Shown piece by piece: positions 38,202 to 45,445 of a stretch of 64,000 nt of DNA. Both the position numbers and the translations under genes were made by a program. A model generated the notes under the pieces. That model made no database searches. It was not told where the DNA came from and saw only the letters and a program-made list of their open reading frames with translations. Within the stretch, counting starts at the first letter, position 1. Each line of letters begins with the position of its first letter. The stretch comes from Naasia lichenicola (GTDB lineage: Bacteria > Actinomycetota > Actinomycetes > Actinomycetales > Microbacteriaceae), in assembly GCF_004801885.1 (NCBI RefSeq), contig NZ_SSSM01000004.1:62001-126000 (forward strand). Direction: 5' to 3'.

Positions 38202-39164
38202 CTAAGCGGCGTTGCGGCGGGCGTCCCAGGCGCTCTGGACCATCTCGGCGAGGGTGTGCCGCATCTTCCAGTCGAGATCGCGTGCGGCCAGCTCGCCACT
38301 GGCGACGATGCGCGCCGGGTCGCCCGGACGCCGCGGTGCGACCTCGGGCTCGAAGGCGATCCCCGTGACCTCGGCCATGGCGGACATGATCTGCGCCACG
38401 GAGACGCCGTCGCCGCTGCCCAGGTTGTAGACCCGCTCCACCGACTCGCCGGCCTCGAGGCGCTGGGCGGCCGTCACATGCGCGAGGGCGAGGTCGGCGA
38501 CGTGGATGTAATCGCGCACGCAGGTGCCGTCCGGAGTCGCGTAGTCATCGCCGTAGATGCGCGGCGTCTTGCCTGCGAGCAGCGCCTCGAAGACGAGGGG
38601 AAAGAGATTGTGCGGGCTCGCGTCGTAGAGATCGGGATAGCCCGATCCGACGACGTTGAAGTAGCGCAGCGACGTGTGGTCCAGCTTCGTGGCCTTGGCC
38701 TGATCGCGGAGCAACCACTCGCCGATCAGCTTCGACTCGCCGTACGGCGATTCGGGAAGGGTCGGCGTCTGCTCCGTCACCAAGTCTGTGTCAGGAGTGC
38801 CGAACACCGCGGCACTCGAGGAGAACACCATGTTCGTCACGTCGTGGTCCTGCATGACGGCGAGCAGCTTGGCCATGGCGGTGACGTTCTGGTCGTAGGT
38901 ATGCAGAGGCTTCTGCACCGAGACGCCGGCGTACTTGAAGCCGGCGAGGTGCACGACTCCGGTGATGTCGTGCTCCTCGAAGGCACGCATGAGCAGGGGC
39001 CCGTCGAGCAGGGTGCCGTGCACGAGCGTGACTTCGGGCGGGACGAAGTCGAGGAAGCCGCTCGACAGGTCGTCGAACACCACAGGCTGGATGTCGGCCT
39101 CGATGAACGCACGGACCACGTGGGCCCCGATGTAGCCGGCTCCGCCGGTGACCAACCATGACAT
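38202..39164 (-). CDS. galE: UDP-glucose 4-epimerase
   Basis: 320 residues, extended short-chain dehydrogenase. It interconverts UDP-glucose and UDP-galactose using bound NAD. Seen: Rossmann motif LVTGGAGYIGAHVV, HLAGFKYAGVSVQKPLHTYDQN, the catalytic Ser region FSSSAAVFG, YGESK (catalytic Tyr-x-x-x-Lys), RYFNVVGSG and RDYIHVADLALAH. Supplies galactose units for envelope glycans or works in galactose use. Stand-alone gene. Confidence 0.92.
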   Translation of the reverse strand: MSWLVTGGAGYIGAHVVRAFIEADIQPVVFDDLSSGFLDFVPPEVTLVHGTLLDGPLLMRAFEEHDITGVVHLAGFKYAGVSVQKPLHTYDQNVTAMAKLLAVMQDHDVTNMVFSSSAAVFGTPDTDLVTEQTPTLPESPYGESKLIGEWLLRDQAKATKLDHTSLRYFNVVGSGYPDLYDASPHNLFPLVFEALLAGKTPRIYGDDYATPDGTCVRDYIHVADLALAHVTAAQRLEAGESVERVYNLGSGDGVSVAQIMSAMAEVTGIAFEPEVAPRRPGDPARIVASGELAARDLDWKMRHTLAEMVQSAWDARRNAA

Positions 39165-39212
39165 GCGGTCAGCCTATCGACGGGCGGCAGGAGGCCGACG
39201 AACGGCGGGCAC

Positions 39213-39359
39213 CTACCGGCGGACTGCTCCCGCGAAGTCGGCGTAGTCGCTGTGCGGCTCGTCGTCGCGTTGGCGGTAGCCGTCGCGCACGGCCATCGTC
39301 ACCGAGGAGGCGATGCCGATGAGAGCCAGTAAGAGGAGGACTGTTCCGAGAATCAACAT
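39213..39359 (-). CDS. Single-pass 48-residue membrane protein
   Basis: MLILGTVLLLLALIGIASSV is one clean membrane helix, followed by a charged tail (RDGYRQRDDEPHSDYADFAG). TAGCGT ends 7 nt before this ATG, so a leaderless start is likely. Divergent from the GlxA-type regulator gene. Its size and plan resemble the 44-residue protein at 40549 on the other side of that regulator. Confidence 0.55.
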   Translation of the reverse strand: MLILGTVLLLLALIGIASSVTMAVRDGYRQRDDEPHSDYADFAGAVRR

Positions 39360-39445
39360 GGCAGAAACGCTACGCATTGCGATTTCTCGCCAACACTGGC
39401 AGGCTTGCCGCCCACCAGCACATTTCGGCCACATCGGAGGATGCA

Positions 39446-40453
39446 GTGCTCAAGAAGATCGCCGTCGTCGCCCTGCCCGGAATGCCTCCCTTCGAGTTCG
39501 GGGTGGTCTGCGAGGTGTTCGGCATCGACCGCACCGAGATGGGCGGCCCTGCGTTCGACTTCCATGTCGTGACGGCCGAGCCGGGTCCCGTTCCGATGAG
39601 CCACGGCCTGCAGCTGGTCGTGCCGACCGGCCTCGGGGAGGCGGCCGACGCGGACCTCATCGCTATTCCGGCGTACTACTGGACAGGCTTCGATCCGCGC
39701 ATCCTCGACCTCATCCGCGACGCAGCCGCTCGCGGCGCCTGGGTGCTGAGCGTCTGCAGCGGTGCCTTCTACCTGGCGGAGTCGGGGGTGCTCGACGGGC
39801 GCCGGGCGACGACGCACTGGATGCACGCCGAGAAGATGGCCGCTCGCTACCCGCTGATCGATGTCGACCCCGACGTGCTCTTCGTCGAGGAGGGCAACAT
39901 CGTGACGGGCGCGGGCACCGCGGCCGGCATCGATGCCGCGCTGCATATCGTCCGCAAGGAGCTCGGTGCGGGGGCTGCGAACGTCATCGCCCGCCGCATG
40001 GTGGTGCCCCCTCAGCGCGACGGCGGACAGTCGCAGTACATCGCCCAGCCGATGCCGGAGTGCCAGTCCGACTCGTTCGCCGAGGTCATCGACTGGATGC
40101 TCGAGAACCTGCATGAGGAGCTGACCATCGACCAGCTCTCACGCAAGGCGATCATGTCGACCCGCACCTTCGCGCGCCGCTTCCGCGCGGAGACCGGCAC
40201 CACACCCGCTGCCTGGCTGAACCGGCAGCGCATCATCCGCGCACAGCATCTGCTCGAGGTGTCGGATTCGAGCCTGGAGCAGATCGCCCAGCAGACCGGC
40301 TTCGGATCGTCCGCCGTGATGCGCCACCACTTCGTCAAGGTGCTGAAGGTGAATCCGCTCACCTATCGGCGGACATTCGGCGGTCGGCCGGTCGTCGATA
40401 TCGCTTCCGTCGATGCGGTCGAGTCACGCGAGAGGATCCCTCAGCCCGCCTGA
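39446..40453 (+). CDS. GlxA-family AraC-type transcriptional regulator
   Basis: 335 residues from GTG 39446, with GGAGG 5 nt upstream (the longer frame to 39377 is not used). N-terminal DJ-1/PfpI-like domain (KIAVVALPGMPPFEFGVVCEVFGID ... WVLSVCSGAFYLAESGVLDGRRATTHW), with the nucleophile-elbow Cys in VCSG, then two AraC helix-turn-helix motifs (DQLSRKAIMSTRTFARRFRAETGTTPAAWLNRQRI; LEQIAQQTGFGSSAVMRHHFVKVLKVNPLTYRRTF). Members control catabolic and stress genes; target unknown here. Confidence 0.92.
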   Translation: MLKKIAVVALPGMPPFEFGVVCEVFGIDRTEMGGPAFDFHVVTAEPGPVPMSHGLQLVVPTGLGEAADADLIAIPAYYWTGFDPRILDLIRDAAARGAWVLSVCSGAFYLAESGVLDGRRATTHWMHAEKMAARYPLIDVDPDVLFVEEGNIVTGAGTAAGIDAALHIVRKELGAGAANVIARRMVVPPQRDGGQSQYIAQPMPECQSDSFAEVIDWMLENLHEELTIDQLSRKAIMSTRTFARRFRAETGTTPAAWLNRQRIIRAQHLLEVSDSSLEQIAQQTGFGSSAVMRHHFVKVLKVNPLTYRRTFGGRPVVDIASVDAVESRERIPQPA

Positions 40454-40465
40454 CTCGTCTCGCAC

Positions 40466-40489
40466 CGGTGTCCCCTCTTCGGGGCACCG
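40466..40489 (+). terminator. Terminator hairpin after the AraC-type gene
   Basis: CGGTGTCCCC-TCTTC-GGGGCACCG: a 9-bp stem with one bulge and a 5-nt loop, 12 nt after the stop codon. Confidence 0.6.
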
Positions 40490-40548
40490 TGCAGGGTAAG
40501 TGTGTGTCGCGAGCCTGCCCCAGCGTCACCAATCATTAGAAATGTCGC

Positions 40549-40683
40549 GTGCTCATCATCGCGATCCTGCTCACCTGGTGCCTCGTCTCAGTGGGGCTCG
40601 GCCTCGGGATCGGGCACGCGATGTCACTGAGCGAGAAGAGTCGCCCTCGCCTCACGCGGTCGAACTTCGACTCCGCGGCCTGA
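40549..40683 (+). CDS. Single-pass 44-residue membrane protein
   Basis: GTG frame: VLIIAILLTWCLVSVGLGLG then IGHAMSLSEKSRPRLTRSNFDSAA. One membrane helix with a basic tail. A CATTAGAAAT box ends about 6-7 nt before the GTG and no Shine-Dalgarno is present, so it is probably leaderless. No family recognised. Confidence 0.5.
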   Translation: MLIIAILLTWCLVSVGLGLGIGHAMSLSEKSRPRLTRSNFDSAA

Positions 40684-40784
40684 CGGCCACTTCGGATGCC
40701 CGACGGGCCATAGTGATGCCTGTCCGGCAAGGGGTCTCAGTCCCGACGCCATAGGATCCAGGCGGGCCTGCCCGCTTCGCCTTC

Positions 40785-42047
40785 CTACCGATTCGTGGTC
40801 GCGACGAAGGCGACACCTGATCCGCTGAAGGTCAGCGCGCCCTCGTCCGGAGTGATGAAGGCGGACTCGCCGCGCTCGAGCATCGTGGATGTCGCAGCGC
40901 CGACGATCGCGACGCTGCCCTGGACGACGAGCACGATTCCGGGTCCGTCAAGCGGGAACGTCGCCTCTGCGCCGCCGCTCAGCTGATGGCCGTGCTTCTC
41001 GGCGGCCGCGCCGATGGTGATCCGGGCGAGAGCGAAGTCGGGCACATCGGGTCGGAAGATCTCCATTCCCGCTCCTCCGTCCTCCGCCGGCCAGATGGGC
41101 GCAGGAAGCGGCGTGAACTGAACGACGTCGAGCAGTTCGTCTGTGTCGATGTGCTTCGAGGTCAATCCTCCGCGCAGCACATTGTCGGAAGCCGCCATGA
41201 TCTCCACGGCGAGCCCGGCCAGGTAGGCATGCACGTTGCCGGATGGCAGATAGGCGGCCTGCCCCTGCGGAAGGGTGATGCGGTTGAGCAGCAGCGCAAC
41301 GCCGATTCCCGGGTCGCCGGGGTGCCGCTGGGCGAGCTCGGCGATCGTCGCGTACTCGCGGGCGAAGCTGGAGACTCGGGGCGCTTCGGACGCGAAGCGT
41401 GAGATCGCCTCGATCGCGAGCTTCGAGCCGTCGGATCCGCCGAGCAGCCAGGCCATCGTGCCCCTGAGGGCAGCTGCCGGGTCGGGGTCGTCGAGCTGCG
41501 CGCGGAGCTGGCCGAGCGCAGACAGCTCGAGCTCCGACCCCAGCGCCGACGCGATGGCGACGAGCTCCTCCACGAGCAGCTGGGTGTGACTGAGTTCGCG
41601 GAAGCCGGCGAGCGCCTCGAACGTGTCGCTGAGCGCAAGGGTCAGCTCAGGCTTGTGCAGGCGGTCCTTGTAGTTGCGCGCCGGATCGTCGAGGGAGATG
41701 CCGGCCGCGTCCTCCCGGTCGTAGCCGGCCTCGGCCTGAGCGATCGAGGGGTGGGCCTGGATGGACAGCGGCTCGTTTGCGGCGAGCAGCTTGAGCAGGA
41801 ACGGCAGAGTGTCGCTGGTGCGGGCATCGCCGAGCGCGCGGGCGGGGTCGGCGGCGATCCAGGCGTCGAGGGTGGCCATGCCATCGCTCTGCGTCGTGTC
41901 GACGATGCGGCTCGGCCAGGCCGGGTGAGCGCCCAACCACAATTCGGCTTCAGGCTTCCCCGACGGCTGATGCCCGAGCAGTTCGGCGATCGCCGTCGTC
42001 GAGCCCCATGCATAGTCCCGCGGGACGTTGGTGATGCCGAGGAACAT
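40785..42047 (-). CDS. manA: Mannose-6-phosphate isomerase, class I
   Basis: 420 residues from ATG 42047 with GGAGGTTG upstream. Interconverts fructose-6-phosphate and mannose-6-phosphate for GDP-mannose supply. Cupin metal-site motifs are visible: SIQAHPSIAQAE (Gln and His ligands), HKPELTLAL (Glu ligand), and LPSGNVHAYLAGLAVEIMAASDNVLRGGLTSKHID (His ligand and substrate Arg). N-terminal NVPRDYAWGS is characteristic. Single gene on this strand, next to a lipoprotein gene. Confidence 0.94.
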   Translation of the reverse strand: MFLGITNVPRDYAWGSTTAIAELLGHQPSGKPEAELWLGAHPAWPSRIVDTTQSDGMATLDAWIAADPARALGDARTSDTLPFLLKLLAANEPLSIQAHPSIAQAEAGYDREDAAGISLDDPARNYKDRLHKPELTLALSDTFEALAGFRELSHTQLLVEELVAIASALGSELELSALGQLRAQLDDPDPAAALRGTMAWLLGGSDGSKLAIEAISRFASEAPRVSSFAREYATIAELAQRHPGDPGIGVALLLNRITLPQGQAAYLPSGNVHAYLAGLAVEIMAASDNVLRGGLTSKHIDTDELLDVVQFTPLPAPIWPAEDGGAGMEIFRPDVPDFALARITIGAAAEKHGHQLSGGAEATFPLDGPGIVLVVQGSVAIVGAATSTMLERGESAFITPDEGALTFSGSGVAFVATTNR

Positions 42048-42079
42048 GAGCAACCTCCAGGTCTGTGCCGTCGATCAAC

Positions 42080-43144
42080 CTACTCGGCGACAACTGGAGA
42101 AATCACAGTGAGCACGGCGTCGGCCGCCGCGGCGAGCTGCTCGTCGGAGAGGGTCCCATGGTCGTCATGCAGCGCGAGCCATCCGTCCGAGGTGAAGACA
42201 TCGGCGAAGGTGTATCCCTCGGCGGTGGTGCGCAGCAGCACCGACCCTCGGCTCATCGGCAGCGATCGACTCGTGTAGCCCGGCTGGGCGACGATGAGCG
42301 GCTCGGTCCAGCCTGCTCCGGGGAGCATCTCGACGGAGAGCCCCGGATCTCCGTCGTCCCACGAGCAGCGCAGCGGGTGCTGCGAGGCGGTGGCGTAGTA
42401 GTAAGAAGGCGTGGCGCCACCCGGCTGGTCCGTCGCGGATGGCTCGACCCCCGCCGCATCGATGGCGTCAGCGACGGATCCGTCCGGATCGAGACCATCG
42501 CACGATTGCGGAAGCACCCACGTGCTCGCCTGAACCCACGGAACGCGCGCCAAAGTGGTCAGGTAGGCGCCGCTCTGTTGGGCCAACTGGAGCAGGGCCA
42601 CTGACGGATCATCGACCGAGTCCGAGTCGATGGCGAATTCGATGTGCACCCAGTCGACGCCCACCACGAAGTCGCCGACACACGTGTCTCCGACGCTCAC
42701 GTCGTAGCAGTCGTACGTCGAGTCAGCGGTAGTGGCGTTGCCCTCGTCCCAGTTCGCCGGTGCCGCAGCACCTCCGCCGAGCAGCACGTCGATGATGAGC
42801 TGCCCACCATCTTCTGCTCCATCGGTCCAGCTGCAATCGGCCCATCCGGCCTGGATGGCCGCGGCGCTCAATACATCGAAGACCGCGGTGCTGCTGGGAT
42901 CGCCGCTGAATGCGAGATCGCCGAAGATGCTGACGCGCGCGCTGGCGGCCAGCGCCTCGCAATCGATCGCGTCAATCGCGGTCGGATCGGGGTCGATCAT
43001 CGGCTCCTCGGAGGGAGTCGGCGTGGGTGTAGGAGTCATCGAGGCGGTGGCCGTGGGGCTGGGCGCGGGCGCTGCCGCCGAGCACCCGGCCAGCATGAGC
43101 GCGACCATCGCTGCACCCACTGCCACCGCTCGCCGACCTCGCAC
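42080..43144 (-). CDS. Hypothetical lipoprotein
   Basis: 354 residues from GTG 43144. Signal peptide and lipobox (VALMLAGCSAA) followed by a Thr/Pro linker (PSPTATASMTPTPTPTPSEE) and a large extracytoplasmic domain with three Cys pairs (DCEAL ... DCSW; YDCYDV...DTC; SCDGLD ... LRCSWDDG). The repeated CSW pattern suggests an internal duplication (residues about 60-180 and 210-350). No family recognised. The ribosome binding site is unclear, so the start may be leaderless. Confidence 0.75.
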   Translation of the reverse strand: MRGRRAVAVGAAMVALMLAGCSAAAPAPSPTATASMTPTPTPTPSEEPMIDPDPTAIDAIDCEALAASARVSIFGDLAFSGDPSSTAVFDVLSAAAIQAGWADCSWTDGAEDGGQLIIDVLLGGGAAAPANWDEGNATTADSTYDCYDVSVGDTCVGDFVVGVDWVHIEFAIDSDSVDDPSVALLQLAQQSGAYLTTLARVPWVQASTWVLPQSCDGLDPDGSVADAIDAAGVEPSATDQPGGATPSYYYATASQHPLRCSWDDGDPGLSVEMLPGAGWTEPLIVAQPGYTSRSLPMSRGSVLLRTTAEGYTFADVFTSDGWLALHDDHGTLSDEQLAAAADAVLTVISPVVAE

Positions 43145-43184
43145 GGCTACATCTTCACCAGTCGAGACCTCATTCCCTCGGCCA

Positions 43185-43258
43185 AATCAAGGAGTTTTTC
43201 GATTCCATGCCCTCCGATCTGCATGAGCTGGTGGCCGGGATGCCGAAACTCCTTGATT
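43185..43258. repeat. Inverted repeat AATCAAGGAGTTT between lipoprotein and VOC genes
   Basis: AATCAAGGAGTTT (43185-43197) and AAACTCCTTGATT (43246-43258), perfect 13-bp arms round 48 nt, in the divergent intergenic region. The right arm ends 35 nt before the VOC start codon; the arms may be regulator half-sites or a leader hairpin. Confidence 0.6.
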
Positions 43259-43293
43259 CGGTCAGGGAGTCCGCCGGGCGACAGGATGAGCAC

Positions 43294-43680
43294 ATGCAGA
43301 TCAGGCGGATCCACCACATCGCGGTCATCAGCACGGACTACGAGAGGTCGAAGGCGTTCTACATCGGCATCCTCGGCTTCACGCTGAAGTCGGAGGTCTT
43401 CCGGGCAGAGCGCGACTCGTGGATGGGCGACCTCGCACTGAACGGCGAGTACATCCTCGAGCTCTTCTCGTTCCCCAACCCGCCCGCCCGTCCGACCGGC
43501 CCCGAGGCCGTCGGACTGCGCCACCTCGCCTTCGAGGTGGACGACGTGGAAGGGTCGATCGCCGAGCTCACCGCGAAGGGTGTGCGCTGCGAGGAGGTGC
43601 GGATCGACCCGCACACCGGACGCAGGATGGCATTCTTCTTCGACCCAGATGGGCTTCCGCTCGAGGTCTACGAGGCCTGA
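43294..43680 (+). CDS. VOC-family (glyoxalase-like) protein
   Basis: 128 residues from ATG 43294 with AGGATGAG upstream. Vicinal oxygen chelate fold: IHHIAVISTDYERSKAFYIGILGFTL (first module, His ligand), ELFSFP (Glu), LRHLAFEVDDVEGSI (second module, His ligand) and FFFDPDGLPLEVYEA (Glu). It resembles the YaeR/SMU1112c-type group. All four metal ligands seem present; substrate unknown. Upstream in-frame codons from 43207 contain the inverted repeat and are taken as non-coding. Confidence 0.9.
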   Translation: MQIRRIHHIAVISTDYERSKAFYIGILGFTLKSEVFRAERDSWMGDLALNGEYILELFSFPNPPARPTGPEAVGLRHLAFEVDDVEGSIAELTAKGVRCEEVRIDPHTGRRMAFFFDPDGLPLEVYEA

Positions 43681-43697
43681 GCGACCACTCCCCGCTG

Positions 43698-44765
43698 TCA
43701 GGCGCCCCAGTCGACGATGATCAGCGGCCCTTTCGTCTGGGTGTCGGTGACGATCAGGGAGAGCGACAGGCGCTCGCCCGCAGGAGAGTCGAGCTCCCAT
43801 GACTCGGACGAGACGCCCTCGTAGACCTCACCGGCTATCTCGACCCTGTCTCCGGTATAGCCGTTCGCCTTGGCGACCGCGGCTATGGCATCGAGATCCT
43901 CCCGTGTTCCTCCGTAGAGGTAGGCCCAGGTGAAGGGGTTGTCCGTCGTCGCGCCGAGGACCTCCGTGCACGACGGTTCAGGGAGGAAGGCTGGCATGCC
44001 CGCCTCGTAGGCGTCCACCAGCGTTTTGGGGAAGTCGCCTTCCCGCGGCGCCGGGCATGGATCGAACGCCTTGACGAACGTCGGGCCCGGAGTGGACGCA
44101 GTCGGCGTCGGCGACGAACTGGCGCCGTTGTCGCGAGCCAAGTTCGCGGACGCCCAATCGGAGAACTCACCAGCCGACACGTCTTCCACGACAGGATCGC
44201 CGCCGCCGGGGTTCGGAATCGTGGTCCGCTGGTTCGCGCCGATCGTCACCGACGTTCCGTCGGTCAGGGTGAACTCCACTTCGCCGTCGAGAACGGTGAT
44301 TTCGCAGGCGGGTGCGTCAGTGCATTCGACGGCGAAGGCCGTTCCATGCACGGCCGCGACGCCTACGGGGGTCTCGACCTCGAATCTCGCGTCTTCGGCC
44401 ACAAGCTTTTGCACCCGATGCCAGGTCTGGCCGACCTCGAGAGAGACCGCGGTGCGCTGCGCGTCGGAGGAGGAGAGCTCGAGGACCGTGAGGTCGGTGC
44501 CCGGCCCGACCCGGGTGAGCGAGTCGTCGGCATACCTCAGCTCGGCCAGGCCCGCAGAGTCGGTGATGACGTGATCGCCTGCCACGGCCTCGGTCGACTG
44601 GGTGATCGAGCCGCTGGAAGCGGAGGAGACGAGTCGCACATCCGTGCCGAGAACGCTCACCCGAGCGGTCGCACCTCCGGAATCGGATCCCGAACCTGCG
44701 CCGCAGCCGGTCAGGGCGAGAGCAAGGACGACGAGAAGTGCGGGAACTGCGGCGATGCGACGCAT
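43698..44765 (-). CDS. FecR-domain lipoprotein, paralogue 1
   Basis: 355 residues. Lipoprotein signal (ALLVVLALALTGCGAG), then a FecR-like domain with the markers shared by all four paralogues in this window: ELRYADDSLTRVGPGTDLTVLELS, GQTWHRVQKLVAEDARFEVETPVGVAAVHGTAFAVECTD and DGEVEFTLTDG. C-terminal half (FDPCPAPREGDFPKTLVDAYEAGMPAFLPEPSC) is specific to this copy. FecR domains sense outside signals for sigma-factor systems in Gram-negatives; in actinobacteria the role is unknown. It lies 88 nt downstream of the DDVEGH repeat gene and is separated from it by a strong hairpin. Confidence 0.85.
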   Translation of the reverse strand: MRRIAAVPALLVVLALALTGCGAGSGSDSGGATARVSVLGTDVRLVSSASSGSITQSTEAVAGDHVITDSAGLAELRYADDSLTRVGPGTDLTVLELSSSDAQRTAVSLEVGQTWHRVQKLVAEDARFEVETPVGVAAVHGTAFAVECTDAPACEITVLDGEVEFTLTDGTSVTIGANQRTTIPNPGGGDPVVEDVSAGEFSDWASANLARDNGASSSPTPTASTPGPTFVKAFDPCPAPREGDFPKTLVDAYEAGMPAFLPEPSCTEVLGATTDNPFTWAYLYGGTREDLDAIAAVAKANGYTGDRVEIAGEVYEGVSSESWELDSPAGERLSLSLIVTDTQTKGPLIIVDWGA

Positions 44766-44794
44766 GGTCTTCTCACTGTTCGGGGGCAACCGGT

Positions 44795-44842
44795 GGCTGA
44801 GCTTGTCGAAGCCCGGTCGAGTGGGCTTCGACAAGCTCAACC
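44795..44842. repeat. REP-like hairpin between the repeat-protein and FecR genes
   Basis: GGCTGAGCTTGTCGAAGCCC (44795-44814) and GGGCTTCGACAAGCTCAACC (44823-44842) pair over 20 bp with one mismatch and an 8-nt loop. The TTGTCGAAG palindrome is widespread in actinobacterial intergenic regions. A relaxed relative lies at 62272-62312. It may reduce transcription into the FecR gene. Confidence 0.75.
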
Positions 44843-44853
44843 GTCGGGAAGGT

Positions 44854-45318
44854 TCAGTGGCCGATCTTGGCCGCGTGGCCTTCGACGTCGTCATCGACGA
44901 GCGGGCGCGTCGGCTGGTTGCGGAAGTCGTGCCCCTCGACGTCGTCTCCCTCGATGATGCGACCGGACTTGAGGGAGTGACCCTCGACGTCATCCTCATC
45001 GACCAGATGACCGCGGACTACGCCGTGGCCCTCGACGTCATCCTCATCGACCGCTCCGTTGAAGCGCGCTCCGTGACCCTCGACATCGTCCTCGTCGATG
45101 ATTCGGCCGTGCGCGGCGGCGTGACCCTCAACGTCGTCCTCGACCAGGTGGCCGGTACGAGCGGTGTGACCCTCGACGTCGTCCTCCTCGACGACGCGAC
45201 CGCTCCGGGCGGCATGACCCTCGACGTCATCCTGCTCGACGATGTGGCTGGGCTTGAGGCCGTGGCCGGCGACGTCGTCGGTGGTGTCTTCCGGGGTGGT
45301 GTCGGTGTTCTCGTTCAT
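44854..45318 (-). CDS. DDVEGH repeat protein A (nine repeats)
   Basis: 154 residues from ATG 45318 (GAGAGG 8 nt upstream; the longer frame to 45408 is leader). After MNENTDTTPEDTT the whole protein is nine units of the form (E/D)DDVEGH plus about 10 variable residues, for example DDVEGHAARSGRVVEE, at a period of 16 residues (one 15, one 18); the first unit reads DDVAGH. Each unit adds an acidic cluster, Gly-His, then a small basic stretch. No Cys, no signal peptide, no membrane segment. It is not any family I recognise. Possible roles: multi-core peptide precursor, substrate of the S8 peptidase nearby, or a metal-binding protein. Shares its promoter region with repeat protein B. Confidence 0.85.
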   Translation of the reverse strand: MNENTDTTPEDTTDDVAGHGLKPSHIVEQDDVEGHAARSGRVVEEDDVEGHTARTGHLVEDDVEGHAAAHGRIIDEDDVEGHGARFNGAVDEDDVEGHGVVRGHLVDEDDVEGHSLKSGRIIEGDDVEGHDFRNQPTRPLVDDDVEGHAAKIGH

Positions 45319-45384
45319 TGCTTCGTTCCTCTCGATGGGGTGTCGCTGGGTGCGATAGATGAAGTGTGCGTGGTGGCGCGAAGC

Positions 45385-45420
45385 GGAACTGTCGGCTGGC
45401 GAACACAAATTGTGTTCAGT
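45385..45420 (-). promoter_or_regulatory. Upstream regulatory region of repeat protein A
   Basis: Plus-strand reading: GGAACTGTCGGC-TGGC-GAACACA, extended into a perfect 17-bp palindrome GAACACAAATTGTGTTC (45401-45417). GGAACTGTCGGC-N4-GAACACA recurs at 59945-59967 and, as GTCCGC-N4-GAACACA, at 49148-49164, each 78-91 nt before a start codon. In A and B a CTATCGCA box lies 35 nt after the GACA of the motif with no gap difference, probably the -10 region. Confidence 0.65.
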
Positions 45421-45445
45421 TGCCGACCGGCGGAGATGTTCATGC

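Noticed and set aside
44854-45318. A CRISPR or simple DNA tandem repeat in the DDVEGH gene
   Set aside because: The repeat is at protein level: the frame is kept, variable residues change between units and a ribosome binding site precedes the ATG.
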